Origin: Paramecium sonneborni
Lineage: Eukaryota; Ciliophora; Oligohymenophorea; Peniculida; Parameciidae
Length of the DNA: 64,000 bases
Direction of reading: 5' to 3'
Assembly (NCBI GenBank): GCA_905182985.1
Contig: CAJJDN010000073.1
Span: forward strand, 391,714 to 455,713
The position numbers and the translations under genes were made by a program. This document shows, one piece after another, positions 36,447 to 47,649 of the stretch; within the stretch, counting starts at the first letter, position 1, and each line of letters opens with the position of its first letter. The notes beneath the pieces are model-generated. The model made no database searches and was not told where the DNA came from. It worked only from the letters and a program-made list of their open reading frames with translations.

Positions 36447-38838
36447 ATGAAAAAAAAAATTTAGATTTAAGCAATTAATGTTCCTGGTCAAAATAACTCA
36501 ATGGTAATGGAAATGAATTAAACTAATGTATTTTATTTAAAAGCTTAAAAATTTGTTGCAGGTAATTAAATTTCTGTATATCTATTATTATTCAGGCATT
36601 TTGAAGGGAATTAATCAAATTAAGTATGCATTTTTTTCTAAATTAAAAAATTAAATGTCCAAATCAAGATATTAATGAAATAGATTTGTATTTACATCTG
36701 ATTTAATTAAGAAAGTAGTTTTAGGAGAAGTAGTTGGAGCTGTAAATGCTGGTGAAGGATAAATTTATAAAGCAACTTAATAAATATTGGAATAAAGCTA
36801 GAATAAGGTAACTTAGTTAGAGAATGAATTAAGGACTTGAAATCAGAAATATTAAAATTATAAAATACATTAAGAATTGAAAAAAATAATTTCAATAATT
36901 AAATTAAAGAATATTAAGAGGAAATTTAAGAATTACAAAAAGAATAATAATCGTTAAAAGGGTAATTTGATAACAAAGTCGAATAGGAGGAACTATAAAG
37001 AGCTGAAATAATTTAAAAATATAAAGTTATGATGACTGCTAATATTAATTTGAAAAATGAACTATTGTAAAAAGAAAATCTATATGAAGAATTAATGTAT
37101 CAATTAAAAGTATCTTAAGCAGAAAGAAAGTTCTACGAAGATTAAATAGAAAAAGAAAATGAAGGAAGACAAAAATTAATATAAGGGAATAATTTTTATA
37201 TTTAATAATTCCGATAAGAAGTTTAAAAGATTACAATAGGAACAATAATTTGAAAGAAAAAAAGATAAACAAGTGATATCTTAATTTTAAAAGCAGATAT
37301 AAAAATATAAAATAAATTATAATTTAATTTAAAAATGAAGAAATGAATTAAACTAGAAGTAAAGTAGAATAAGAAATTTCTAGTTTGAAGGAGGAAATAT
37401 AAAAATCTTAAGAAAAAAATTAATAATAAAAAGATAGTATAATTTATAATTTAATTAAAAAAAAATATATAAGAGTAGTAATAAAATTTACTGGAGATTA
37501 AGAGATAATAAATAGAATTGGAAGTAGAATAGGCTCTTAAATTAAAATTAATGACAACCTTAGAGATAAAATGAAAGAACTGTATTAAGAAATAGAAAAA
37601 AAGAATCTTGAAATTGAAAATATTAAATACTCAAAGGATGCATAATTAATTGAGATGAACAAATCTGAGAGAGAATGGATAGATTAAATTAATGCTCTAG
37701 AAAATGAAATAAAAAAAATAAAATAAGATGGAAAAAAAATAAGAAGTTAATTATAATTAGAGAATCAAATTAAAAAAAAAAATTTTTATTTTAGAAGATA
37801 TAAGTAATTAAAATATGTAGAAATCTAATTAAGATTTAGAAAATCTATTTAAAAATTTAGATTAAGAAACTGAGAAATTATAAATTGAAGAAAAAAGAAG
37901 AGCTTAAGTAACTAAGAGAATTAAAGAAAATGCACTTACAAACGTAGGAGATGGTAAAATCATTTCACTAACTTAAGCTCTTTTCAAAGATATGTAAAAT
38001 CCTTTTGACTTTCTATTAAATTAAAATATTATGACTAATGATTGGACTGCTTAAGTTAAGATTTTAAGAGTAGATAAAAATAAGGTTTTAGAGAGTTTAA
38101 ATAAGTTTAAAGATTCTAATATAGCAGAATATATAATAAGAGAACCAATTGGAGATGGTAGATTAAGAGAAGTTTAGAAATATTAATAAATAAATTTATT
38201 TATTTAGAATGGTCATGGTACTAAAAGAATTAGATTTCTAATTTAAGTTACCAAGAGTTAAGATGAACATTATAATCAGTAGATTTTTTTTACTCAAAAT
38301 ATTGATTGGATTTGGGAGAATAGTTACACTTGAAAAGGCATTTTATGTTGCTTAAAGTTCTCTTATTGCCATGATTTTAGCTGAGAATTTCTAATTTTAA
38401 ATTTAAAAGGCTGATGTAAAACCTCCCTGTAAATTTTATTATAAAGAACAATTTTTAATACAAGCAGAAGGAAGTATAAAAAACATTTTTATCATATTAG
38501 ATTTCTATATTGCCGAAAAATTGACAAAAGGAGCTTTCATCAAATTTAATGGAGAAGGCAAATCTATAGTTAAGGATTAAAGAATTTCTAGGTATCTTAA
38601 CGCTTTCTCACTTTTTACTTATTTTTTAACTTAAAAAATGTTGAAAGTGTAAAATATTCAAGGAAATTTTGATGGATCTGATTATGTTTTATGTGATCCT
38701 GTTATTTCTTCACCTGAAGGTATTATGGGAGATGAGGATTTAGCAGAACCACATATTTTATAATTTTTTGATACTTTCAAAGAGAATCTGTAAAACTATG
38801 GAAAAAATTATTTATCCAATCTATAAATTACAATTTGA
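36447..38838 (+). CDS. Long coiled-coil protein with globular C-terminus (~760 aa)
   Basis: N-terminal globular part (MKKKIQIQAINVPGQNNSMV ... FVFTSDLIKKVVLGEVVGAV), a central coiled coil (QILEQSQNK, EILKLQNTLRIEKNNFNNQI, AEIIQKYKVMMTANINLKNE, IEMNKSEREWIDQINALENE), then QALFKDMQNPFDFLLNQNIM and a beta-rich C-terminus with KPPCKFYYKEQFLIQAEG and DGSDYVLCDPVISSPEG, ending NLQITI. Clear introns at 36566-36599 (34 nt), 36653-36679 (27 nt, holds a TGA) and 36813-36838 (26 nt). In the coiled coil and near 38213-38234 the exact splicing is not settled; several frame changes remain. Resembles filament or trafficking proteins; no family claimed. Confidence 0.6.
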
Positions 38839-38985
38839 AATCCATTATGAGAACCAATATTAGAAATATTATAATAATAATAGAATATATGTCATACATT
38901 TTTAGTAAATTATAACTAGTAGAATATTTTTCACATTAAATGCAAATTTATTTTCAATTTTTTTTAATAATTTAAGTAATAAATA

Positions 38986-39447
38986 ATGCAATATCAAAGA
39001 GTATACATTAAAGCAACAACAAGAAAACAAAAAAATGAACAATTAGATGATTTTTATGAACAAATATAATATAATGATGAATCTTAATATTTAGAATTAG
39101 ATTCCTTATTACAAAAAAGAACATAAAAAGATTATTTGAATGAAGAAACTAAAACAAAGAAAGCTCTAAGTCATTTTGAAATATCAAATCTATAGTGGAA
39201 TAATACTTTTTTAAAATCTTCAGAATAAGAAGTTAAGGAATTGACCTCTTTTTCCATTGAATAAAACTTTTAAAAAAATCAATACCAAGATAGCAAGTTC
39301 TTAAAATATACTGATATTGAAGATTTTTCCATCATTAACATTAATGAGATTAATTATCTAGAACAATTCAATAAACCAAAAATTTGTCAAATGAGGAAAA
39401 AGTAAAAGCACAATATTAGTAAGAAAATCTATAAATTCCTTTCCTGA
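38986..39447 (+). CDS. Hypothetical protein, 153 aa
   Basis: Uninterrupted frame with many TAA/TAG Gln codons, ATG 38986 to TGA 39445-39447. Acidic and polar (NEQLDDFYEQIQYNDESQYL ... YTDIEDFSIINI) with a basic C-terminus (MRKKQKHNISKKIYKFLS). No transmembrane segment and no family recognised. Composition differs clearly from the AT-rich flanks, so it is likely a real gene. Confidence 0.65.
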
Positions 39448-39996
39448 TTGTTTAATGTTTTGAGTACTATATTTTTACAATAATATAATAAATCAAAATC
39501 ATTTAAATAATAAATTAGTTCAGTTTTTTTATTCAGAATTTTGGGCTTATTTTATGTTTTTATTGATTTATTTATTTAGGACATATTTAAAATATTAGGA
39601 GAGTTATTTTTTTTTAATTATACAAATTTTAGCATTTTAAAATATTATTCCTTCTATTACTTTTACAAATAATAATTCTTACTAATTATCAATGCAAATA
39701 TTTTCAATGCTAATCGAATTTTTTCTGATATAGAAAAATTAAACTAAATTTTTTTTAGAAAAAAGAAACATATATTGTATTTTATCAATATTAGAAATGT
39801 TAAGCTTTTGAATAAAAGTTAAAAATCAAATATTGTGCATGAAATGATGCATATAAAGTTACAAGTAAAATACTACTTAACATTTATCTAGATTCTAAAA
39901 TAAGAAGAATTAAATTTTGTAATATTGAATTATTTTACAATAGTAGAATAAAGAAGTTTTTTGTAATTAAATGATAGATATACCTACTTCAAAGTG
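39448..39996. other. Intergenic region entering the first duplicated segment
   Basis: Noncoding AT-rich DNA upstream of the Myb gene; the 1,020-bp duplicated segment begins at 39789. Confidence 0.5.
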
Positions 39997-40808
39997 ATGA
40001 ATATTGTTCTCTAATAAATTTAATATTTTGAATACCATCAAAGTTGGTACTACTTAACAACAATAATATACATCAGAATGATTAGTTAAGGAAATAATTA
40101 AGAAGTTATGCTACAATTCAATCAAAAGCAAAACAATAGAAAGTATTGGAGCAATGATGAACATAAGAAATTGAACTCTGCTGTGATTTTACATGGATCT
40201 AATTGGAAAATCGTAGCAGAATATCTACCTGGAAGAAATGCTTCTTAATGTGAATAAAGATGGAAGAGAATTAAGCCTAAAGAAGTTAATATTTTATTAA
40301 TCATTATAGAATGAAAGAAATTACACCTAATAGAACTGGGAGATAAATTAGGGAGAGATTTGTCAATCATTAGATCAAAATATCAGAAAAACTCCTTGGA
40401 CTGAAGATGAAGATAAATGGGTATTAAACTATTGGTACTAAATGGTCTGTTATGTCCAAAAAGTTGCTAGGAAGACCTGTTTTCATAAATTTTTTGATAA
40501 ATTTAGGAAAACATGATAAAAAACAGATTTTATTCACATACCCAATAATGTAAGAATTTTAGAGTAAGAAACTTTAAAAAAAAGTAAAATTGTGAAAAAG
40601 ACGAAAAAATATAGAAAATTTGATTAAAAGAAAAGGAACTAAGAAGAATATGATTGTAAAGGATAGCTTAAATGTAATTAAGATGAACAGGAAGAGGAAG
40701 AACAATAAATAAAAAAATAATAGCTTCTAAATTATGGATTCTAATAATAATTTAATTACTTAACACAATTTCCTTTCTTAACCACATAGTTTCAGTATAT
40801 ACAATACC
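39997..40808 (+). pseudogene. Myb gene, first copy, cut off at the N (probable assembly duplicate)
   Basis: Identical to the 5' part of the Myb gene at 41018. It stops at the N without reaching a stop codon, in the middle of the Gln-rich C-terminal region. Introns at 40285-40309, 40479-40506 and 40550-40568 mirror those of the second copy. Taken here as the same locus assembled twice, not a second gene. Confidence 0.8.
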
Positions 40809-40809
40809 N
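40809..40809. other. Single N at a contig join
   Basis: Junction between the two identical 1,020-bp segments. Confidence 0.95.
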
Positions 40810-41017
40810 TATTAGAAATGTTAAGCTTTTGAATAAAAGTTAAAAATCAAATATTGTGCATGAAATGATGCATATAAAGTTACAAGTAAAATACTACTTA
40901 ACATTTATCTAGATTCTAAAATAAGAAGAATTAAATTTTGTAATATTGAATTATTTTACAATAGTAGAATAAAGAAGTTTTTTGTAATTAAATGATAGAT
41001 ATACCTACTTCAAAGTG

Positions 41018-42197
41018 ATGAATATTGTTCTCTAATAAATTTAATATTTTGAATACCATCAAAGTTGGTACTACTTAACAACAATAATATACATCAGAAT
41101 GATTAGTTAAGGAAATAATTAAGAAGTTATGCTACAATTCAATCAAAAGCAAAACAATAGAAAGTATTGGAGCAATGATGAACATAAGAAATTGAACTCT
41201 GCTGTGATTTTACATGGATCTAATTGGAAAATCGTAGCAGAATATCTACCTGGAAGAAATGCTTCTTAATGTGAATAAAGATGGAAGAGAATTAAGCCTA
41301 AAGAAGTTAATATTTTATTAATCATTATAGAATGAAAGAAATTACACCTAATAGAACTGGGAGATAAATTAGGGAGAGATTTGTCAATCATTAGATCAAA
41401 ATATCAGAAAAACTCCTTGGACTGAAGATGAAGATAAATGGGTATTAAACTATTGGTACTAAATGGTCTGTTATGTCCAAAAAGTTGCTAGGAAGACCTG
41501 TTTTCATAAATTTTTTGATAAATTTAGGAAAACATGATAAAAAACAGATTTTATTCACATACCCAATAATGTAAGAATTTTAGAGTAAGAAACTTTAAAA
41601 AAAAGTAAAATTGTGAAAAAGACGAAAAAATATAGAAAATTTGATTAAAAGAAAAGGAACTAAGAAGAATATGATTGTAAAGGATAGCTTAAATGTAATT
41701 AAGATGAACAGGAAGAGGAAGAACAATAAATAAAAAAATAATAGCTTCTAAATTATGGATTCTAATAATAATTTAATTACTTAACACAATTTCCTTTCTT
41801 AACCACATAGTTTCAGTATATACAATACCCTTAAATATATTATCCATATTAATTTATATCATCTGAATTCTATGGAGTTAATAAATACAAAGAAATGTTG
41901 AGCTGTCAAAAAGAATAGATGTATTAGTCAACTTTTTCAGATATGACCAAGTCTCGAAATAATCTGTCATAGTTACAGGGTTAATCAACTTTAAATCTTT
42001 CTAAATTTAAGGTGAAATAAATTTAACTTCAAGAGATTGTTGCAAAAGAAGAAGAGATTGACAATTCAAAGTTATAGAATAATATTTTAGATACATCATT
42101 TCCTTTATAAATAAGAGCAGATATTATGGAGATGATTTAGAAATAGAATTTATAGGTATAATTCAAATAATAAGAAGATTAAGAACGATTAGATTGA
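41018..42197 (+). CDS. R2R3-type Myb/SANT DNA-binding protein (~370 aa), frame break in R3
   Basis: R2: KYWSNDEHKKLNSAVILHG then SNWKIVAEYLPGRNASQCEQ and RWKRIKPKE, with regular Trp spacing and a recognition helix. R3: RKTPWTEDEDKWVLN, then GTKWSVMSKKLLGRP and ENMIKNRFYSHTQQ, the typical GRxxNxxKNRF end. Introns 41306-41330 (25), 41500-41527 (28) and 41571-41589 (19 nt). Between DEDKWVLN and GTKW only 7 nt remain where R3 needs about 18, and the frame shifts; both duplicate copies share this. The C-terminus is basic, then Gln/acidic-rich, to ...QQEDQERLD. Nuclear DNA-binding factor by family. Confidence 0.7.
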
Positions 42198-42234
42198 ATA
42201 AATAAAAATATTTATTTTTGGTATCTTATTAAGA

Positions 42235-43372
42235 TCAAATTCCTACTTTTGATTTAACGTATTATTCAAAGCTTGGTTAAGTTAATAAGGCAAGAGCTTA
42301 TTTACTGATTTCAATTTCTTTATTGTATTCAGCAACAGTTCTATTGTAAAGATCTGTTTCAGCAGCATAATTATCATTTTCAGCTTATAATTGAGCTTAA
42401 AGAGTGGCTCTGTCATCCTTTCTTTATCCTACATAGACAATGGTTTCACCCAATTTTTCTAGTCTAAGAAAGAAAAATTACATTCATTGGCAGCAATTTC
42501 AGAGTTTTTGATGAGAACAGCTCTTTAGAATTCAGCGAATTCTTTTTCTAATTGAGCAACTCTTGAAGTAAATTTAGATTCAGCAGCACTTTCATCAGCA
42601 GTTTCTTGATTTAAAGTATCAACAAATTAAACTCTTAATTCATTGAAAATTTTGACCAATTATTAGAGAGATCCTTAATCAGCAAAGTTTTGTTCAGTGG
42701 CTAATTCTAGTAAAGCTCTAATGATAGGAGCAAATGAAGAATGGTTTTAGAAGGTAGTTTAAATTCTTCCCAAGTTGGTTTAAACTCTCTTGAATTAAAC
42801 AAGAGATGGGTTAGTAATTTAAGATAGAAGTCCTAAGGATTCATCAACAGCGCCAATAGCTTCATTGATTTCAGCAATATTGGATAAGAATTGTTCATGT
42901 TATTTTTTTCTATTGATAGTTTCTTAATCAAGTATTCTTCTATTTTCTTCAATATTAGTCTTCAATTAAGCCAAGGCATCTAAGAATCTTTACTTTTAAG
43001 GAATAAGAACATTATCAATGAAATCTTCTCCATTGAAGATATCTAAGAATAATAAAAGAGAGAACCTCTATCAGCATCCTGAATTTCTTATTCATATCTT
43101 GTAACATCCCTATTGTGTTCATCTGTTCTTCTAGAATAAGCATCATGAATATCATCTAATTCTTCTTCTAATTAATCAATCAATTAATTAATGGCTTCAA
43201 CCAATTCTGTCAAAGCACCTCCGCTACCTAATTCTACTTCTGCAAATTCAACTATAAAAGAAGCCCATTTAGATTCTTTTAATTTATTCATCACCTCCTC
43301 TTAATGTCTTTCCATATTCATTTCCACACTCAATAAACCCAATACTAAACAAATCAAGATTCCTGTTCTCAT
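42235..43372 (-). CDS. Trichocyst matrix protein, 363 aa (copy A)
   Basis: Secretory-granule core protein of the T1-T4 family. Signal peptide MRTGILICLVLGLLSVEM; then a low-Trp, Ala/Glu/Leu-rich, almost entirely helical chain: SGGALTELVEAINQLIDQLE, NIEENRRILDQETINRKKQH, LLSQITNPSLVQFKRVQTNL, GSLQQLVKIFNELRVQFVDT, TADESAAESKFTSRVAQLEK, GETIVYVGQRKDDRATLQAQ. The IxxLxxxxQQL / SxxFxxPxxxxLL pattern is typical of these proteins, which are proteolysed and crystallise in dense-core trichocysts. Introns 43065-43043 and 42481-42459 (23 nt each); exact 364-codon frame. Convergent with the Myb gene (38 bp between stops). Confidence 0.92.
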
Positions 43373-43398
43373 TATATTAAATAATAAAAACGACTATT

Positions 43399-43399
43399 N
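43399..43399. other. Single N at a contig join
   Basis: Junction between the two identical 1,273-bp segments. Confidence 0.95.
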
Positions 43400-43508
43400 A
43401 TGGAGATGATTTAGAAATAGAATTTATAGGTATAATTCAAATAATAAGAAGATTAAGAACGATTAGATTGAATAAATAAAAATATTTATTTTTGGTATCT
43501 TATTAAGA

Positions 43509-44646
43509 TCAAATTCCTACTTTTGATTTAACGTATTATTCAAAGCTTGGTTAAGTTAATAAGGCAAGAGCTTATTTACTGATTTCAATTTCTTTATTGT
43601 ATTCAGCAACAGTTCTATTGTAAAGATCTGTTTCAGCAGCATAATTATCATTTTCAGCTTATAATTGAGCTTAAAGAGTGGCTCTGTCATCCTTTCTTTA
43701 TCCTACATAGACAATGGTTTCACCCAATTTTTCTAGTCTAAGAAAGAAAAATTACATTCATTGGCAGCAATTTCAGAGTTTTTGATGAGAACAGCTCTTT
43801 AGAATTCAGCGAATTCTTTTTCTAATTGAGCAACTCTTGAAGTAAATTTAGATTCAGCAGCACTTTCATCAGCAGTTTCTTGATTTAAAGTATCAACAAA
43901 TTAAACTCTTAATTCATTGAAAATTTTGACCAATTATTAGAGAGATCCTTAATCAGCAAAGTTTTGTTCAGTGGCTAATTCTAGTAAAGCTCTAATGATA
44001 GGAGCAAATGAAGAATGGTTTTAGAAGGTAGTTTAAATTCTTCCCAAGTTGGTTTAAACTCTCTTGAATTAAACAAGAGATGGGTTAGTAATTTAAGATA
44101 GAAGTCCTAAGGATTCATCAACAGCGCCAATAGCTTCATTGATTTCAGCAATATTGGATAAGAATTGTTCATGTTATTTTTTTCTATTGATAGTTTCTTA
44201 ATCAAGTATTCTTCTATTTTCTTCAATATTAGTCTTCAATTAAGCCAAGGCATCTAAGAATCTTTACTTTTAAGGAATAAGAACATTATCAATGAAATCT
44301 TCTCCATTGAAGATATCTAAGAATAATAAAAGAGAGAACCTCTATCAGCATCCTGAATTTCTTATTCATATCTTGTAACATCCCTATTGTGTTCATCTGT
44401 TCTTCTAGAATAAGCATCATGAATATCATCTAATTCTTCTTCTAATTAATCAATCAATTAATTAATGGCTTCAACCAATTCTGTCAAAGCACCTCCGCTA
44501 CCTAATTCTACTTCTGCAAATTCAACTATAAAAGAAGCCCATTTAGATTCTTTTAATTTATTCATCACCTCCTCTTAATGTCTTTCCATATTCATTTCCA
44601 CACTCAATAAACCCAATACTAAACAAATCAAGATTCCTGTTCTCAT
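43509..44646 (-). CDS. Trichocyst matrix protein (copy B, identical)
   Basis: Same sequence as copy A displaced by 1,274 bp, with the same start, two introns and stop. Because the whole segment including noncoding flanks is identical, it is most likely the same gene assembled twice. Real trichocyst paralogues in this multigene family differ at many silent sites. Confidence 0.85.
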
Positions 44647-44709
44647 TATATTAAATAATAAAAACGACTATTCAAATTTATTCATTAAATGCTATTAATA
44701 TTTCAATCT

Positions 44710-45229
44710 TCACAATCTATGCTAATAATCTTCCTTCTCTTTCTTTAAATCTTTCATCTATTTACTTATTCTTTATCCACAATTCTCCATCTATTTTAGC
44801 AATCTTATTCTCAATCCATTAACTGTGTATTTCAGAATCTAAATTTCAATTCTCCAAGAATCTTAATCTTTTTTCATTTCAATAAATTCATACATATCTA
44901 ATTCTTAAATTTTCTATAATCTACAAACTTTATTTTTACATCTTTTTACCATATTTTGTTCCTTCAAATCGCACTCTATTCTTCTACTTTATTCTTTTCT
45001 TTTATTGCTGAAATTACATTCAAACTATTCTTAGTTACTACTTTTAAACTATGATCATTGTTGAATCCTTAATTTTTGTCAGATATTTGATTTAATCTAT
45101 TTTTATTTAATTTTTTACTTTCAATCAGCTCATTCTTTCAAATCTTTTCATAGAATAAATTCACTTTGATTTTATAATTATAATCTCAGAAATCTTGAAT
45201 GACTTCAATCAAAGTTATTGTTGTGACAT
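44710..45229 (-). CDS. Coiled-coil protein (C-terminal part clear, 5' end uncertain)
   Basis: From about 45150 downward the frame reads NELIESKKLNKNRLNQISDK ... SLNVISAIKEKNK, crosses a 26-nt intron (GTAGAAG...GAAG, holding a TGA), then CKNKVCRLQKIQELDMYEFI, RIEIQILKYTVNGLRIRLLK and MKDLKKEKEDYQHRL to TGA 44712-44710. A 30-nt intron precedes NELIES. The first exon is not settled; ATG 45229 is only the nearest plausible start. Lies 5' of the duplicated trichocyst region on the same strand. No family. Confidence 0.5.
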
Positions 45230-46002
45230 TTTCACTTTCTGGCAATACAACTCAATGATAATATTAATTGTGATTCCATAATTTTATTTGCTCTATCTTG
45301 CTTTTTTCCCTTTAGTATTTATTTGTGTGATCAATCAATCTAATTACTTTTGACGATAAAACTGTGCCTTTTTTGAAATTTATAAATTCATATAATCTGA
45401 AATATAACAATCATTAGTAATTTTAAGTATTTTTGATTGATTTTGATATGTAGGAAATGATGAAAAATATTAGTAAAAGGGTTTACCAAAAGATTTAGTA
45501 TAAAATTTGATAGTTTTAATTATGTTGTAATAGATAAAGTATATTTATTAATATAAGTCAATTGGTTTCGACAGAAATAAGCCTGTAGACAAGAATTTTT
45601 GATTTGACATCATTGAAATCAAATTGTTTTTAAAGATAAAATATATTTATGTGTAAAAATGAGAAAAGCGTCATGCAAAATTTTTTCAATTGGCTTTTAC
45701 TTACAAATATATATATAATTAAATCTAGAGGACGAGTTTAGAAGTAAATAAATTGATGCAGTTTGTATCACATATTATAATTGGAAACAATCAAAGACAT
45801 CTAAGATGAAATAAACTTCCAAAAAATACAATTAGCCTTAGAAATTCAGATATTTTGAAATTTGTTTTATGTGTTGAGATGAAAAGATAATGAAATTTAT
45901 AATAGAATAATAGGATTGTACTAATAGAAATATAACTAATGAAATAATAGAATTAAAGCTTAGGATTCATAATCATTTTATTTATCAATATTAATTATTA
46001 AA
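45230..46002. other. Intergenic region with a truncated copy of a downstream gene start
   Basis: Noncoding except for 45735-45829, which resembles the leader and first codons of the small gene at 47650. Otherwise nothing seen. Confidence 0.5.
45735..45829 (+). repeat. Diverged copy of the 5' region of the 47650 gene
   Basis: Two blocks, agttta...gtttgt at 45735-45766 and ggaaacaatcaaag...cttccaaaaaata at 45783-45829, match 47545-47576 and 47628-47676 with a few changes and different spacing. Both copies include the ATG and the codons MKQTSK. The upstream copy then diverges and runs into TGA after about 23 codons, so it looks like a truncated gene relic. Confidence 0.75.
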
Positions 46003-47355
46003 ATGACAACAAAATAAAGTCCTACTATTATAGAGGAAGGCTATGCTATTACTAATGAATAAATTAAAGATCTTGGTATATATTATTTGGGTTACATTAA
46101 TTATGGAACTCCATAAGAAATAAAATGTGCTGTGAAGGTTATTGATTTAAACGAAGAGGTTTTCATATTAAATAAGTATAGCAATTAAGTGCTTAAAGAG
46201 AAAAAGAAGTGCTCTTAAAAGTTAATCACAGGAATATTGCTTAAACTTACAAAATCATTGAGTAGAACAATAAGATGTATATTTTTAAAGAGTACGAAGA
46301 ACAAATTACTTTGAAATCCATTTTTTAACGATTGTTGAAGGCTACTATAAATGAAAGTATGATAATTCAATAATAATAAAAGTGGATATATTGAATTTAG
46401 CTGTTCAGCTAATCCATTGTCTAAATTATATGGAATCCTTATAATTAACCAACAGAGACTTGAATCCAGCTAACATTTTATATAATAGGGAAAGAGTGTA
46501 TAAAATATTTGATTTTGGTTCGTCTAGAGTATTAGATGATAATTAAATTTTTTAATCAATGGCTGTTGGTGGTAATGAAGTAAAATTTGAAGTTATTCTA
46601 GTTTTTTATGAGCCCTTAAATGTTAGGAATTGATGAAACCCCTGAAATTGATTATTACAAAAGTGATATTTGGAGTTTGGGGATGATTCTATATTATTTT
46701 GGTGAAAATACATTTCCTTGGAGAAAATCAATATAAGATCATTAATTAGATGAAGAAATAGTAAAGATGTCTACTCGTAAACTCTAATTTCAAAAAATCA
46801 AATCTATTTAATTATAAAATTTGATTGCAAAAATGCTAACTTATGATTAAGGCGATAGAGCATCTTCTAAATAATTACTTGAAGACCCATTAATATAAGA
46901 TAAAATTTCAGAATCAAATCCATAAGTATATCTAATTAATAATTTAAATTTAGCTTCGTAAATTAGAATTCCTGACTGATTAATTTCAAAAACTTAAAAG
47001 TTTATAAGAATTAGATGAAACATATGAGGAAATAGCATTCAATTATTTGATAAGATTTTTCACCTAAAACAAGAGTTTGGTCAGAGAATAATCTTAAATT
47101 TATTCATTTTATAAATAATTATTAGACTATTAGATGTTTAATAAAAAAGAGCTATTATAGAATTTTAAACTTTAATATAAAACCAAAATTTTGATCAAGA
47201 ATTTTGTTAATGAATATAAAAAATACTCAACTTTAACTGATCGTTAGAATTAGGAATTAGTAATATTATTGAAAATAGTTGAATGTGAGTAGATTTAAAC
47301 TGATAATTTGCAAGAGTTAATCCGATACGCAGAAAATAAATATTTAAGTGTTTGA
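46003..47355 (+). CDS. Divergent protein kinase with altered catalytic loop, 417 aa
   Basis: Kinase residues ~18-290: LGYINYGTPQEIKCAVKVID (N-lobe; glycine loop poorly kept), YIFKEYEEQITLKSIFQ hinge, catalytic loop LTNRDLNPANILYN, IFDFGSSRVLDD, FMSPQMLGIDETPEIDYYKS, DIWSLGMILYYFGENTFPWR, MLTYDQGDRASS. The canonical HRDLKPEN reads NRDLNPAN: catalytic Asp and final Asn are kept but the loop Lys is Asn. The ~130-residue tail is helical. Introns 46159-46181 (23), 46357-46382 (26), 46580-46601 (22) and 46926-46953 (28 nt); exact frame. NEK/ULK-like overall shape. Activity is doubtful. Confidence 0.82.
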
Positions 47356-47649
47356 AAAAAAATAAATTTATCATAATAATATTAAAAATTAAAATGTTTA
47401 TATAATTTTGATAAGTAAATAAATAAATTTTGAGATCTTGAATAAGAAAACTGGAAATACATTATCATAAGGAAATGATTTAAAATAAACTAAATAAAGT
47501 TTTGCAGATTTCAAAATCTAACATCCTTAAAAGAAAAGTTAACTAGTTTAGAGGTAATAAAACTGATGAAGTTTGTCTTGAAATATTTAATTACTACATA
47601 AATTAGATTGTATAACATTTTATAATAGGAAACAATCAAGGCATTTAAG
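47356..47649. other. Intergenic region with leader shared with 45735-45829
   Basis: Includes 47545-47649, the better-preserved version of the repeated leader upstream of the small gene at 47650. No other structure seen. Confidence 0.5.

Larger units (their letters stand above)
39789..41829. repeat. Exact 1,020-bp direct duplication split by one N
   Basis: 39789-40808 and 40810-41829 read identically by eye over 1,020 bases, separated only by the N at 40809. Copy 1 has native sequence to its left; copy 2 has native sequence to its right. This is the pattern of two contig ends that overlap but were not merged. Confidence 0.95.
42126..44672. repeat. Exact 1,273-bp direct duplication split by one N
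   Basis: 42126-43398 and 43400-44672 read identically by eye, separated only by the N at 43399. Each copy contains a complete trichocyst matrix protein gene. As with the 39789-41829 pair, native flanks are on the outer sides only, which points to unmerged contig ends. Confidence 0.95.

Noticed and set aside
45560..45600. tRNA-like T-arm string (ggtttcgacag)
   Set aside because: No matching acceptor, D or anticodon stems around it.
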